DNA from: Sepiola atlantica
Taxonomy: Eukaryota; Mollusca; Cephalopoda; Sepiida; Sepiolidae
Length of the DNA stretch: 64,000 bases
Reading direction: 5' to 3'
NCBI GenBank assembly: GCA_963556195.1
Contig: OY744519.1
Location: 106,172,500-106,236,499 of the forward strand
Below, in pieces: positions 1-10,256 of the stretch; position 1 is the stretch's first letter, and the number at the start of each line of letters is the position of its first letter. The notes beneath the pieces are model-generated. The model was given only the letters and a program-made list of their open reading frames with translations. It was not told the origin of the DNA and made no database searches. Position numbers and translations under genes: made by a program.

Positions 1-64
1 GATTAGCGAGCAAAGCGTGTTGGCATGCAATCAGTAGAGAGCGAGGTTACAGGGATAGCAGATC

Positions 65-68
<4 letters not shown>

Positions 69-114
<46 letters not shown>
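69..114. repeat. (TA)n microsatellite
   Basis: Uninterrupted TA dinucleotide run of 46 bases, ending exactly at the hammerhead-like segment that begins at 115. Confidence 0.97.
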
Positions 115-115
<1 letters not shown>

Positions 116-146
116 CCTGATGATTCCACCGGGGATTAAACGCGGG
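115..146 (+). other. Degenerate hammerhead-like segment
   Basis: A CTGATGA heptamer (117-123) is followed by a short UUCC/GGGA-type stem and then TTAAACGCG, where a hammerhead ribozyme would have GAAAC. It resembles the well-formed motif at 29083-29138, but the GA of the GAAA box is lost, so catalysis is not expected. It directly follows a (TA)n tract and precedes an inverted-repeat pair. It may be a relic of a Penelope-type pseudo-LTR, or chance. Confidence 0.3.
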
Positions 147-152
147 AGCCTC

Positions 153-444
<292 letters not shown>

Positions 445-508
<64 letters not shown>
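445..508. repeat. (TA)n microsatellite
   Basis: A TA/AT run that ends directly at the start of the 5S-like sequence at 509. Confidence 0.95.
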
Positions 509-512
<4 letters not shown>

Positions 513-762
513 AATCACGTTGACACACCGGTTCCCGCAGGATCACTGAAGTTAAGTGATGTTGAGCCTGGTCAGTACTTAATGGGTGACTATTTGGACA
601 TACCAGGTGTTGTATATGTACCCCTAGCTATGGACAAATAACGTCGCCAACCCACAGTGCCTAGCGTGGCAACTATGGCAGAAACCTCTGAATGACTGTC
701 GCACATAAGTTGTCGGAAACCACGGTGTGATAACACACCTTGATTGTTATAATATATATAGA
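509..762 (+). mobile_element. 5S rRNA-derived SINE (SINE3-like)
   Basis: Positions 509-618 follow animal 5S rRNA over almost its full length. A GATCACTGAAGTTAAG block at 541, GTCAGTACTT at 571 and AATGGGTGAC at 581 correspond to the 5S internal promoter region, and TACCAGGTGTTG near 601 corresponds to the 5S 3' part. A non-5S body of about 140 bp follows, then an AT-rich tail. The internal Pol III promoter would drive transcription on the + strand. Substitutions relative to 5S and the non-5S tail favour a SINE over a functional 5S gene. A second 5S-like copy lies at 33970-34072 on the other strand. Confidence 0.8.
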
Positions 763-972
763 TATAATTTTTTTTATTTCGTGAGTCTCTGTCATTTGGA
801 TGGACTGTAACGGCCTATTCTAAAAGAGACAATGTCAATCCGTGTCAATGAAACAATTGTACGTCTCTGAAATATGTAATATATCATTCTTAAATAAATA
901 ATTAGTATTTTAGCTCTCATATTTTTGCAATTGAGCACTTTAGGGATTTCTGTTTTACATACTATAACGAAC

Positions 973-1003
<31 letters not shown>

Positions 1004-1735
1004 GTATGTATATATATATTTATATATATATATATATATATAAGAAAGACAATGAGTTGTGGCAGTATGAGACAGAAAGAGAAAGAGAGAGCAATAGATA
1101 TATAATTATATAATTTAAGTGAGCACTGCACAAATAGCAATTACAATCGTTCCGTAAATTAGTAGGTAACCAAGATAAGCTAAAATATACATAATATTTC
1201 GTTTAGAATGATAAATTGCGTTAAATATTGACTTCTCGGTTCGGATTGTTGACTGGGAAGAAGCAAACACGATTATTTATAATGAGTTGGATTTGTCTAT
1301 AATTGCCTAAACGTTAAATACGCTGGCTTTGGCGGTATCGGAAACGCGATACATCTGCAGGCTGGATTACGCTCCTCACAACGGTCGATTTGATTTCCAG
1401 TTGGTATTATTAATGACCAGAAAAGGCTGACATATCTTTCCTGCGCTCCATTGAACACAAGCTGGATGAACGACGCAACAAGCCTCGAGAAACATCCTGG
1501 CTTTGTGAACACATATCAATTTGGAAATGCCGAGGTAAGGCTATGTCTATTATCTCAGCTCTCTCACCGACACGATTGATAAGCCAGTAGTAAGGGATAT
1601 TCACGCATTTTTGACAAAAATATTTAAGAAGTATTAATAAATAGAAAAGAAAAAAATAATCAATTAATAATAAATTTTACTGCTTTATAATGAACTACTT
1701 TCAGATGGGGGGGGGGGCTGATGCTTGTTTGAAAT

Positions 1736-1737
<2 letters not shown>
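763..1737. other. No gene; (TA)n at 973-1042
   Basis: AT-rich sequence with an interrupted (TA)n tract at 973-1042 and a short GA-rich stretch near 1070-1095. I recognise no coding homology; the short frames here encode IYIY runs or lack family resemblance. Confidence 0.6.
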
Positions 1738-1768
<31 letters not shown>

Positions 1769-1782
1769 GTAGTAATAATAAT
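1738..1782. repeat. (TAA)n microsatellite
   Basis: About 15 AAT/TAA triplets with one TAG-type interruption, preceded at about 1709-1716 by a run of G. Confidence 0.95.
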
Positions 1783-1989
1783 GAACACTAATCAGTCACA
1801 TGGAAGTTGCAACAGAAAAAAAACAGAAAGAACACGACACATGAAACCAAGAGAACTGAAACCACAAAAAAATAAGTTCATTGCGCCCCACCTTACCTCC
1901 AAAGAAGGTGTCGGACTCAGTTTGTGTCACATCAAATAGTCATGAAGGGTCAAGTGGGTGGAAAGGCCGATGAGGGAGAGCACTAACCA

Positions 1990-2200
1990 GATCTCTCCTG
2001 GAAGAATGCGGATAACACTGGAACATTGGGGAGGCGTTTTGCCAGTTACATCCCAAAAAATACAAATGGACATTGCCAATGAGAAATCAATGGTAAGCGG
2101 GTGTCATCTTTTTGGAATGGTTATCGAAAGAAGTGGATAGCACTGGAATGTTGGAGCTACTTGTTGTTATTCGGACTCCATGGATAACCACCGGTTATTG
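1990..2200 (+). repeat. Dimeric dispersed repeat, copy A
   Basis: Two diverged units, with GATAACACTGGAACATTGG at 2011 and GATAGCACTGGAATGTTGG at 2136, a spacing of 125 bp. The same two-unit arrangement with the same consensus occurs at 35585-35880 and 37540-37810. Unit consensus features are GAGAGTACTGGAA, a TTGTCACT-like block and an ACTCC..GGGAACACA block. No coding potential recognised; origin unknown. Confidence 0.65.
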
Positions 2201-2234
2201 TCTGTGACCTGTGTGAGAACTCCTAGGGAACAAA

Positions 2235-2570
2235 TAATTCTAATGATTATTTGCTTGCTTTACAGATACTTGCAAGGAATGTGCTCCGATGAACTTACCG
2301 CACTTGTATCTGTATCGGAAATACTCCTGACCTACCTGACTAGCAGCAGATGCTCACCTTTTCAAGTGTAGAGCTCTCTAGATGCTGGATGGGTTCTACT
2401 CTGATAGCTTATTTTCTTCGGACGCTTGCTTTTAGAATTCGCTTTCTGCTGACTGTTTACCCGACCGTATAAATATTCAGAAATTTAAGTGCAATGAGAA
2501 CAGACACTTTGCTGTCCAACTTATGTGACTCCTATATATCTGACCCCAATCACAGTAGCTCCTTACACTT
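2235..2570 (+). pseudogene. Jockey/CR1-type LINE, 3' end fragment
   Basis: Around 2241-2320 a frame reads LLYRYLQGMCSDELTAL. This is the post-RT segment typical of jockey/CR1-type non-LTR retrotransposons, where a (LF)YRY(F)HG.CS.EL pattern is common. A shifted frame near 2410-2520 gives a NSLSADCLPD-like block and then IQKFKCN, the usual extreme C-terminus. The copy lacks the RT palm and has several frameshifts, so it is a 5'-truncated, dead insertion. Related 3' ends lie at 7383, 16525, 36955 and 50440. Confidence 0.65.
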
Positions 2571-2965
2571 CAGTGGCAATATGACTTGTTAGGAGCGAAC
2601 AAAAAACTTAAAAAATCGAACAAATATATAAAAGTTCTGGAAGCTAACGCCACCAATTCATTAAAATGAATGAGAAGATTGGAAGAACATATCTAAGAAC
2701 AAAAAAGGCAATTATAAAAAAAAATTATATAGTAAAAACATAATAAAAAGCATACATACCTGAGCAGTGTATATAGCGTTCATATTATGGGGTCTTTCTG
2801 TGTAATACATACATCCCCCTGCCTGTTAAATAATGGTGGGTACGTAAACTAATAATCATTAGCAGAAACATTGTATCTAGTAAACAGGATGCAGTGTCAG
2901 GCGGTTAACTTTCTGGGGCATCACCGACACGAGAACAATAGGTTTACTCACGTTGAAATAAATAC

Positions 2966-2968
<3 letters not shown>

Positions 2969-3044
<76 letters not shown>
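2969..3044. repeat. (TA)n microsatellite
   Basis: Uninterrupted 76-base AT/TA run. The flanks (2571-2968 and 3045-3370) are AT-rich with no gene recognised. Confidence 0.97.
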
Positions 3045-3047
<3 letters not shown>

Positions 3048-4387
3048 AATATACGCAAAATATAATATTATTTTATAATCGTTATAATATTTGTGTACGT
3101 ATCCTCAGACGGAGAGACAGAGGCAGAATGATGGATACGTTAACTAGAGATGTAAATACGTAAACAGGATTTAAAGGTCGGCAGAGGTCAGGTGGCTAAT
3201 TTTGTGAATTAGGTATCTTAGAATGACACGAATGTAATTAGAAAAATGTTATATAGTAAAATCATGATAAAAGAAATACATACCATAGCAGTGTACATAG
3301 TAAAGTATTCTGAACTTTTCATTTGATAGAAGAAGGGCTCAGGCACATAGACGAAAAACTAGGAGACTAATGGTCATGCCCAATGCATTGAAAACCAAGA
3401 ATGGCACTGGCCAACTCTATGTAAAACATGGGAGAAGGGCGAAAAAGATGAAAAGTATGGTCGATCGAATGAATGATATGATAAAAGGACTAGTAAAATA
3501 TGTAATCCAAAGTGCAACACGTTTGATTAGCGCTGTAAACACCACTGACAAAATAAACAATATAAAAACTGAAATTGTAAACAAAAAGAAAAGAAGAAGC
3601 GACATGGACAATTAATAGGATAAACCAAAAAGAGACGCCCGAAAGTACATAAGCATATATGTGAAAAGGACACTTGCATAGAGAGAAGCACTATCGTTAA
3701 TGACAGTCTCATAAAACACCGCGATCAGGTGAAACTGTATAAAGCAACGATTGGAAAACAACAAGAAAAATGTAATTGTAGACTGCGTTAACACCGAGAT
3801 TAAACAGTAAACTAGATCATAAGCGAATGCAGCAAACTAGAACAAAATGACTACTAAATGAGATATGACTGTGTGTGAAAGGCAGTAAACTGAGAACTAT
3901 GCAAACACATGCACTTTGAACATACTGACTAATTGTATACACACACGCACACACACACCGGAAACATTAGTTAAAAATGAAAATTATAAAATCCTGTAGG
4001 CTATGAAAGTTCAAACGAACAAACTCATTCAAGCAATGTAACGGAACGTGACAATAGTAAAGGAAAGAAAAAGTCTGCCAAATCGTAGATTTAGGCGTCC
4101 CAGCAGTTCACAAACTGAAGATCAAGGAGGCTGTTAAACTAAGCAAATATATGAACATTTTCAAATAGGTTAATGGAATAAGAAACACGAAGATGGTTAC
4201 AGTAATACAAAAGACCGAAAGGAATAAATCCGATGAATTTGAAATAATAAATCACTCAATAAGTTCCGGATCTTACTAATAACAACAGAATTTTTAGATA
4301 AAATTTGACTTCATTCATTAACATAGTATTCTTCTAAAATATACATTGATACGAACGCTTCTCTAACAATTCCATCTTTTTTTTTCT
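3045..4387. other. No recognised gene
   Basis: The longest frame, 3370-3615 (+, 81 codons), encodes a lysine-rich peptide with no family resemblance that I know, and it overlaps an equally long frame on the other strand. A short (CA)n lies at about 3939-3957. Nothing else can be supported. Confidence 0.5.
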
Positions 4388-5355
4388 AGAACGAGTTGTC
4401 GTTGGCTTCAAAATACGCCTCAGTTTCCGATATCATTTCTACTTTGGAGCCAAGTCAATTCTCTCTGAATCACACTTTTGAAGTCTGCAAACAACCAGTA
4501 GTCGTTGAAATCATATCTGGAGAATAGGGTTAGTGCGGACGCAATTCGTTGCGATCGATTTGTGACATGATACATTGTCTTGGTGAAAGAGCACTTTTTT
4601 CTTAATCTGCGTCTGTTTTTTATGACAACTTCTTCCTTAATAGACACCAGTATTGCTATACAATATTCGTTATTTATGATTCTACCTTTCTAAAGGACAT
4701 TGATTAAAAGAATACCTTGCGCATAATACAGATGCCAAAACATTGCCAACTTATGTTTGCGTCTTCGGTCTCTATTGAACGGCTTTCACCTGTTTCTGTC
4801 GATTCAGCTCACTGCCGATTTGACTTCAGAATTAAGTGCTTGGTTCATGTGTTATCTATTAATGCAAGGTCCTCTTTTTGTTGACACAGTTACAAAATAC
4901 ATTCTGAATCATCAACACGTTGTTTTTTAATCGACTGTGAGCAAACGCGGCTCTCACGTTGAACACAGCTTTTTTCATTCATAAATGTTCATGTAAAATG
5001 ATGAATAAACTGACTTCTTATATATTTAACTCCTTTGCTATCGCACGCAACTTCAATTTATGGAAAGCCCAAAAAAGATTGTGGATTGTTTGTTTAATAT
5101 TTTCCGTGTTTGAGCGACATGGGCATTTAGCATTGTTTGTGTTTGTCTGACCGCGTTTAAAGTCAGCAGACCAATTTTCACCGTTGCTACCGACGGAGTG
5201 GACTCGGAATAACACTTATAAAGTCATTGCTTTCTTTGAACAGCATTTTTACCAACAGAAAGTAATGATTTATCAAAACACCAAATGAAATAACTATAAT
5301 TTCTAAACCTATTGTCCGATTGGGCTCAAATTCTGACATATGCTTTTGGGGAGAT
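4388..5355 (-). pseudogene. Mariner transposase relic, copy 1
   Basis: Read on the minus strand, pieces of a mariner transposase appear in the correct order in shifting frames. They are an N-terminal block near 5215-5080, a helix-turn-helix piece with IAKELNI near 5020, a PRLLTVD block near 4920, a KKC/FHQDN-like second catalytic aspartate region near 4585, a PYSPD then DYWLFADFK region with the third aspartate (about 4530-4465), and EAYFEANDNSF at 4391-4430. Many stops and shifts make it non-functional. The region from 4958 to about 5355 is homologous to 17465-17925. Terminal inverted repeats were not delimited. Confidence 0.8.
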
Positions 5356-5689
5356 ATGAATTCATGTTTTTCCTCAGATTAAGTAATAAAAGGTATTTTC
5401 CCTAATCCAGAAAAATACTGATTAAAGGCAGATAACATAACTAAAATGAGTTGACCCGAAATACAGCAAGAAAAAAACACGCGGATTAATTAATAATGTA
5501 AAATTGAAACTAGCAATAAAAAACAGCAAAAATATACGATAAAAACACAGAGATGTATCAAAAATTAAATAGATAAGTCAGGAAACTGATATTTATACCG
5601 TAGTGTTCTCCGACCTTTTTGAGGTATCTTTTGTTGTACTTCATAATAATTCGAATCTTGATTTAAGATTAAGTTGTAGTATTTGTTCT

Positions 5690-5825
5690 GTCCTCAATAT
5701 GCGGATAAGAGATCCTCTTTCACAGTGGCAATTTTATTTTTCATCCCATCTTTTTTAGAAGCTAGATATGCCCTACATGAAAACGCCCTTGTGTGAGGAA
5801 ACAAGTAAATAGGGACTGATATTTA
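5690..5825 (+). repeat. Dispersed repeat D, copy 1
   Basis: A GTGGCAATTTTATTTTTC block followed about 60-75 bases later by TGTGAGGAAACAAGTAAATAGGGA. Similar blocks in the same order occur near 15990-16115 and 34225-34385. Function unknown; it could be the terminal part of a retroelement. Confidence 0.4.
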
Positions 5826-6109
5826 TAATTAAATTCTTTTATTACGTATATATATCAGCTTTTAATAATTTGTGCTGGTAAAATGTAATTAATGTCTTCT
5901 CTGCTTTTTTCGTGTGACATTAATTTGACGACGTGAAATCGTTAGTGATTGTCTTTAGTATAAGCAAACTAATTCAAACCAAAACATCAGCCATCAGATG
6001 TTTGTAAGCAATAACCTAATTTAATGATGAACATGGGAATATAACAGCGGTAATCAGAGAAGACAGCACATTTAAAAATAGGAAAAGGTGTGTCAGGGAG
6101 ATAGAGTGA

Positions 6110-6370
6110 GACATATTAACAGATACACAGAGACGGAGACACAGTGATAGGGGCAGACACAGAGACACACAAACACAATTACACAAATACCCAAAGACAC
6201 AGCAAAGCGACACACACACATACGAAAACAGAGACAGAGACAGAGACACAGGGGGACAGGGAGAGAAACGCAGACACAGGACAAATACATAGAGACACAA
6301 AGACACGGGCATAAACAGAGAGACAGAGACAGAGAAACAGTAACATAGGGAGATGGGTACACAGAGCAAA
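6110..6370. repeat. Purine-rich CAGAGA/ACACAG low-complexity repeat
   Basis: Degenerate GACACAGAGACAG-type units run for about 260 bp. All three minus-strand frames stay open through it as Ser/Leu/Cys/Val-rich peptides, an artefact of the repeat and not a gene. Confidence 0.85.
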
Positions 6371-6787
6371 CGGATGTGACTTATAAAGGATAATAATAAA
6401 AAAAACGTACGGAAAGTAGAGGATTATGGTGAAACTTGTAAGGAATAAATTAAAAACAATATGAGGAACAAATAAAAACATAAAAGAAAGTTAAATTTGT
6501 CATTCAGTTATGCATACAAAATGCCGTCAACTGAACCTTAGTTTCTTTCTTTCGTTTTGTACTTATGGGTTCCCACTTACATGGGCGGACGGTAACTCTA
6601 GGATAAGAGGTGATGAAATGTAATGATCACTAGTTGAAAGATGAAGAATCACATGAAAGGGCTGAAAATGATTAATTGAATGAACTAAGTTCGTGTACTT
6701 GTAGGGACGGTTTATCGCATGAATTTGTTAACATTAGATTGAAGCGGAGCATGTATTAATCTTCAGTGAAGAAGGCATGTGGTAACG

Positions 6788-7222
6788 TTAACGTGCTACC
6801 CAAACGGGAAGCTCTTGCAAAGAAGCTCTGTTCTTGGCAATTTCGCTCGACGTTAGACACACGAAGGTAGAAAGGAAAGTGTTTCCCGTTGTGGTAGACA
6901 GGCGAGTTCTTGTTGTGGATGTTTTACAAAGGAGGGCCAGATATTGGAGCTCAGTCGAGTACCTTCTAATAGAACTAAACATAGAGTAGAAAGAGAGAGA
7001 GAGAAAGAGAGGGAGAGAGAGAGTAGCGAATTTCTTCTGTGGGAATTTCTTCTGTGGAAATGTAGGTTTCAACAGCTTCGAAAGCGCGCACGCATCGCTG
7101 AGAGTTAAAAAATTACAAAAGTATTCATCATTGACCGATAGATTTCGGTAAATTCTTAATAATTGGTCAGAAAAAAAACTTATTTTTACTTCAAAACATG
7201 TTTGAGTAAAAAAGCATACCAC
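6788..7222 (-). other. Unassigned open frame (144 codons)
   Basis: The longest single frame in the first 7 kb. The peptide has no motif I recognise. It contains a direct FPQKK duplication and a Leu/Ser stretch encoded by the (GA)n tract at 6985-7024. No TATA box, splice pattern or polyadenylation signal ties it to a transcript. Most likely fortuitous. Confidence 0.15.
6985..7024. repeat. (GA)n low-complexity tract
   Basis: GAGAGAGAGAAAGAGAGG-type purine run, followed by a short TTTCTTCTGTGGGAA direct repeat at about 7029-7060. Confidence 0.85.
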
Positions 7223-7382
7223 GAAAGATAAATAAACAGTAAGTTATACCAAGGTTAATAGTCTACAAGAAACACGGACAACACAAGTAAACCGGAAATC
7301 AATATGGCCGACATATAAATCACTCAATCATTAAGAGACATAACACGTAGTCTTACGATATTTTTTCTTAATTAAAACAATT

Positions 7383-7535
7383 TCAAAGTCGATTTTGAAC
7401 TCTGACTAGGTAAAGAAGAGTTCTTCGAGCGGCGTGATACAAGATGTGGCAACAATATTCCATCTTGAAACATATCTGACTCTTATATAGGTGGAGAATT
7501 GTATCATGAGTTATGTACTTGCTGGGGAGATAGAA
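7383..7535 (-). pseudogene. Jockey/CR1-type LINE fragment (RT thumb)
   Basis: The minus-strand frame encodes ILHLYKSQICFKMEYCCHIL followed by LLYLVRVQNRL. This is the LYKS...MEYC.H.W and LLD.VQKR signature just after the RT palm of jockey/CR1-type LINEs, with the Trp replaced. Only about 50 residues remain. It lies back-to-back against the truncated transposase that begins near 7584. Confidence 0.7.
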
Positions 7536-7583
7536 TGATTTAATCATTTTTACATTGACCTCTATGGCAAAGTTAACAAGCAT

Positions 7584-8168
7584 CTGAATGGCAAAGTTAA
7601 CAAGCATAACACTCGCATATGGGGTACTGAGAATCCTCATGAACTTCTTGAGCACGAGCGAGATTCACCAAAAGTGAACGTGTTTTGTGCAATTTCCAAG
7701 AAAGGTGTCTATGGACCGTTCTTCTTTGAAGAGGCAACTATCACTGGTGAATCCTATCTCAACATGCTGGAAGACTGGTTAATGGCTCAGTTGGAACAAG
7801 CAGAATCTGATGACTTCATTTTTCAACAAGATGGTGCACCACCACACTGGAGTCTTAGAGTAAGGCAGTTTCTTAACACAAGGCTGCCTAGTAGATGGAT
7901 TGGGAGATCTGGGCGAGGTGATGACGTTCTCATGCCCTGGCCTCCTAGGTCTCCAGATCTTACCCCGTGTGACTTTTTCCTTTGGGGCTTTGTCAAGCAA
8001 CAAGTCTATGTGCCGCCCCTTCCAAGAGATATTGACGAACTAAAGGCTCGAGTAACGGCAGTTGTGGGAACCATTGACGTCAAGATGCTGGAACGCGTTT
8101 GGCAGGAAATGGACTATCGACTAGATGTCTGCCGTGTGACGAATGGTGCTCATATTGAGCAAGTTTGA
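7584..8168 (+). CDS. Mariner-superfamily transposase, 5'-truncated, open
   Basis: The reading frame is open from 7539 to the stop at 8166-8168. Homology begins near 7584 with GKVNKHNTRIWGTENPHE, a segment that normally follows the first catalytic aspartate in a transposase family common in arthropods and other invertebrates. QQDGAPPHW carries the second catalytic Asp and SPDLTPCDFFLWG the third. I count 46 residues between them, longer than the 34 of classical mariner. Helix-turn-helix domains and the first aspartate are missing, so it cannot transpose by itself. GTG at 7674 is a codon within the frame, not a start. A 24-bp direct duplication (7566-7583 and 7590-7607) marks the 5' junction. 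The lack of stops suggests a fairly recent insertion. Confidence 0.85.
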   Translation: MNGKVNKHNTRIWGTENPHELLEHERDSPKVNVFCAISKKGVYGPFFFEEATITGESYLNMLEDWLMAQLEQAESDDFIFQQDGAPPHWSLRVRQFLNTRLPSRWIGRSGRGDDVLMPWPPRSPDLTPCDFFLWGFVKQQVYVPPLPRDIDELKARVTAVVGTIDVKMLERVWQEMDYRLDVCRVTNGAHIEQV

Positions 8169-8244
8169 AGATTCCCCACAAAACTTAAAACTTTAACCTT
8201 TCCAACGGTACCAATTTCATTTTTCAACTCCTAATAGTTTTTGA

Positions 8245-8292
8245 GTTATTAAAAATCGTTATTTTCCCAAGACTTTTGAAAAACCCTGTATA
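8245..8292 (+). repeat. 3' terminal inverted repeat of the transposon
   Basis: About 75-125 bp after the stop codon the sequence runs into TTTTGAAAAACCCTGTATA. Its complement, TATACAGGGTTTTTC, is the kind of terminal repeat seen in mariner-superfamily elements, and a TA target duplication would follow. The matching 5' repeat is absent because the 5' end is lost. Confidence 0.6.
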
Positions 8293-8740
8293 TAAAGTAC
8301 ATATTTATTTTTATACTTTTATACCATTTAGCAAAAAATCAGTAGTGAGTCCATGTACGTCCTTTGAATACCGGATATTTCAAATAAAATATTCTTCTCT
8401 TCAGAACGTAATGAGATAATTCTGGAAATAACTAGCTTGAAATATTTTTATTTGAAAATAATATTAAAATAATAAAAGTTAATAAATGATTTTATCCTTA
8501 AAAATAAGGTATAAACCCATTTAAAATACTGATAAGTAATGCACATCGTTACAAACAATTATTTGAAAGAATATAAAGAAAATGGATGATATTTTTCCTT
8601 TGGCGTTTGGCAAAATATTAATTTATGTAGTAATGAAGAAGCAAACAGATGAGTATTTATCTACGTATTTAACAATGTAGATTCACTAGAGTGTGTTGTA
8701 ATGAGAAGCCTTTATTAAAAATGATATCTGAATGATCAAA

Positions 8741-9406
8741 ATAATGGGTACTACTCCAGATGAAGCGCCTTATTTCCGTGACTGCTCGGCGGCAACGATC
8801 GGGCAGGTCGCGGAAGCGCCCGAGAGCTGCAGAGACGAAAACGAGGCTAAAGCAGAGCTGACCAATCAGGTTGCTGCCAATCGTCTGCGCTCAGCACAAC
8901 AAAACAAGCGGTAGGAAGACCTTTCGAACCGGCCGCAAACGTATCCGTAAACTCTGTCCCTCGACGAGAAAATATATGAAATCCCCCCCCCCAAAAAAAA
9001 GATTATACAAAAAAAACTTGCCTAAATATCCTAAGAAAAATCACATACTTCTTTGTTTCATGTAAAAAAAGACAAAAAAAGGTTGGCTAAATATCGTAAA
9101 AGAAATAGCATTTACTTCTTTGATTTATGTAAAAGAAATACAAAAAAATATATAAAATGGTTCATTTGGCCACGAAAATTTAAAAATAAGTTTATTTATA
9201 GTTCTTCAGTTATGGTTTGTTCATTTTTTTTTTCATTTTGTTTCAAATATATGTATTTTTTTCTCTTGTACTCTTCGTCTTATATTGTCGTCTGCCACTC
9301 TTCCATTCTACGACTTTCAGTTTTGCTTCAACCTCGTTTTCGTCTCGGCGTTGCCGCCGAGCCATCACGGAAATTAGGCGCTTCGTCTGGAGTAGTACCA
9401 AATAAT
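8741..9406. repeat. Inverted-repeat element with hairpin arms
   Basis: Left arm 8741-8862 and right arm 9313-9406 are inverted copies (GGTACTACTCCAGATGAAGC; CTCGGCGGCAACG; GAGACGAAAACGAGG). The left arm holds an extra ~35 bp of GC-rich sequence. On the minus strand the right arm forms a perfect 7-bp stem with a GCAA loop (9344-9361), preceded by GTGATGG and followed by ACGAAAAC. This resembles a decayed hammerhead core. The 450-bp interior contains a diverged ~70-bp direct duplication (about 9019-9075 and 9085-9148) and poly-C/poly-A tracts. Confidence 0.75.
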
Positions 9407-9476
9407 GTATTACTCTGAAATATACACTGTAAAAATCGACATCTTTCTGCCGGATGAAAATTAGGACAAATGTTTA

Positions 9477-10256
9477 ATGCCTGAATTAAGTAGAGACAAG
9501 AAAACAAGAAAAGAAAAGACGCTGAATTTAAAATAAATAAATAATAAGTTAAAATTTTAAAGAATGAAATAGTACAGTTAATTCATAAAATAAAATCGAA
9601 AAGAGATCTGCTTACATCATAATCGCAGTTTAGATAAGGAAAATAGGTTCTATCAAGTTTAACGTGTGTTTCTTAAAATAGGTTTTAAATAATTTATAGG
9701 AGGGTAAATAATACATGTTATAATAAGGTTGGTTAGTTATTCAAATTAAGTAAATTAAATTAACATTAACATTCGAAAATGAGTAAATATATAAAAAAAT
9801 AATCATACTCAATAAAGAAATAATAGTGAAAATAGAAAAATAAAGAATAATTAATGATAATAAATGAAATATAATCAGGTGAAAACTACGAAAAATAATG
9901 TAGAGAGCAGAATTCATTAGTTTTTTTGTTTACTTATAAATACTTAAATAGAATCATAATCAATAGTTACCAAAACATTATATATTATGTTATGTTACAT
10001 TTAAGTTCCTATTAATTATAGGTAAAAGAAAACTATTCTAACAATGAGTAAATAAATCTACGGTACACTTGATAGAACCGATTTTTCCAATCTAAACTAT
10101 ACTGATGACGTGAAGAGTTTCGTTTTCCATTTTCGTTTTTGAATAACCGTACTTTGTTATTCTTTAAAATGTTTACCGTTATTTCTTACTTTTTTATTTT
10201 AATTCAGCGTCTGTTGTTTTCTTGTGAACATTAGCGTTCCTACTTAATTTCAGCAT
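9477..10256. repeat. Long imperfect inverted repeat (foldback)
   Basis: The arm at 9477-9663 pairs with 10065-10256 in reverse. Shared blocks are CTGAATTAAGTAG, ACAAGAAAACAA, GACGCTGAATT, TTTTAAAGAAT and GGTTCTATCAAG. The arms are about 190 bp with many small indels, and weaker similarity continues inward. No ORF longer than background lies in the loop. It may be an old non-autonomous foldback element. Confidence 0.7.

Noticed and set aside
509..618. Functional 5S rRNA gene
   Set aside because: Several substitutions, a non-5S 3' extension and a second copy with shared changes fit a SINE better.
925..1140. Overlapping open frames rich in Ile-Tyr on both strands
   Set aside because: They are translations of (TA)n repeats. 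The same applies to frames at 2871, 12398, 24758-25308, 25995, 27673, 29546-29790, 32908, 33047, 53444 (its start) and 60860.
6016..6481. Three overlapping minus-strand frames of 89-117 codons
   Set aside because: All come from the CAGAGA/CACAG low-complexity tract; Leu/Ser/Cys/Val composition in every frame shows it is compositional.
7674..7676. GTG start codon for the transposase
   Set aside because: Homology and the open frame both extend upstream to about 7584, so this GTG is an internal Val codon in a truncated gene.
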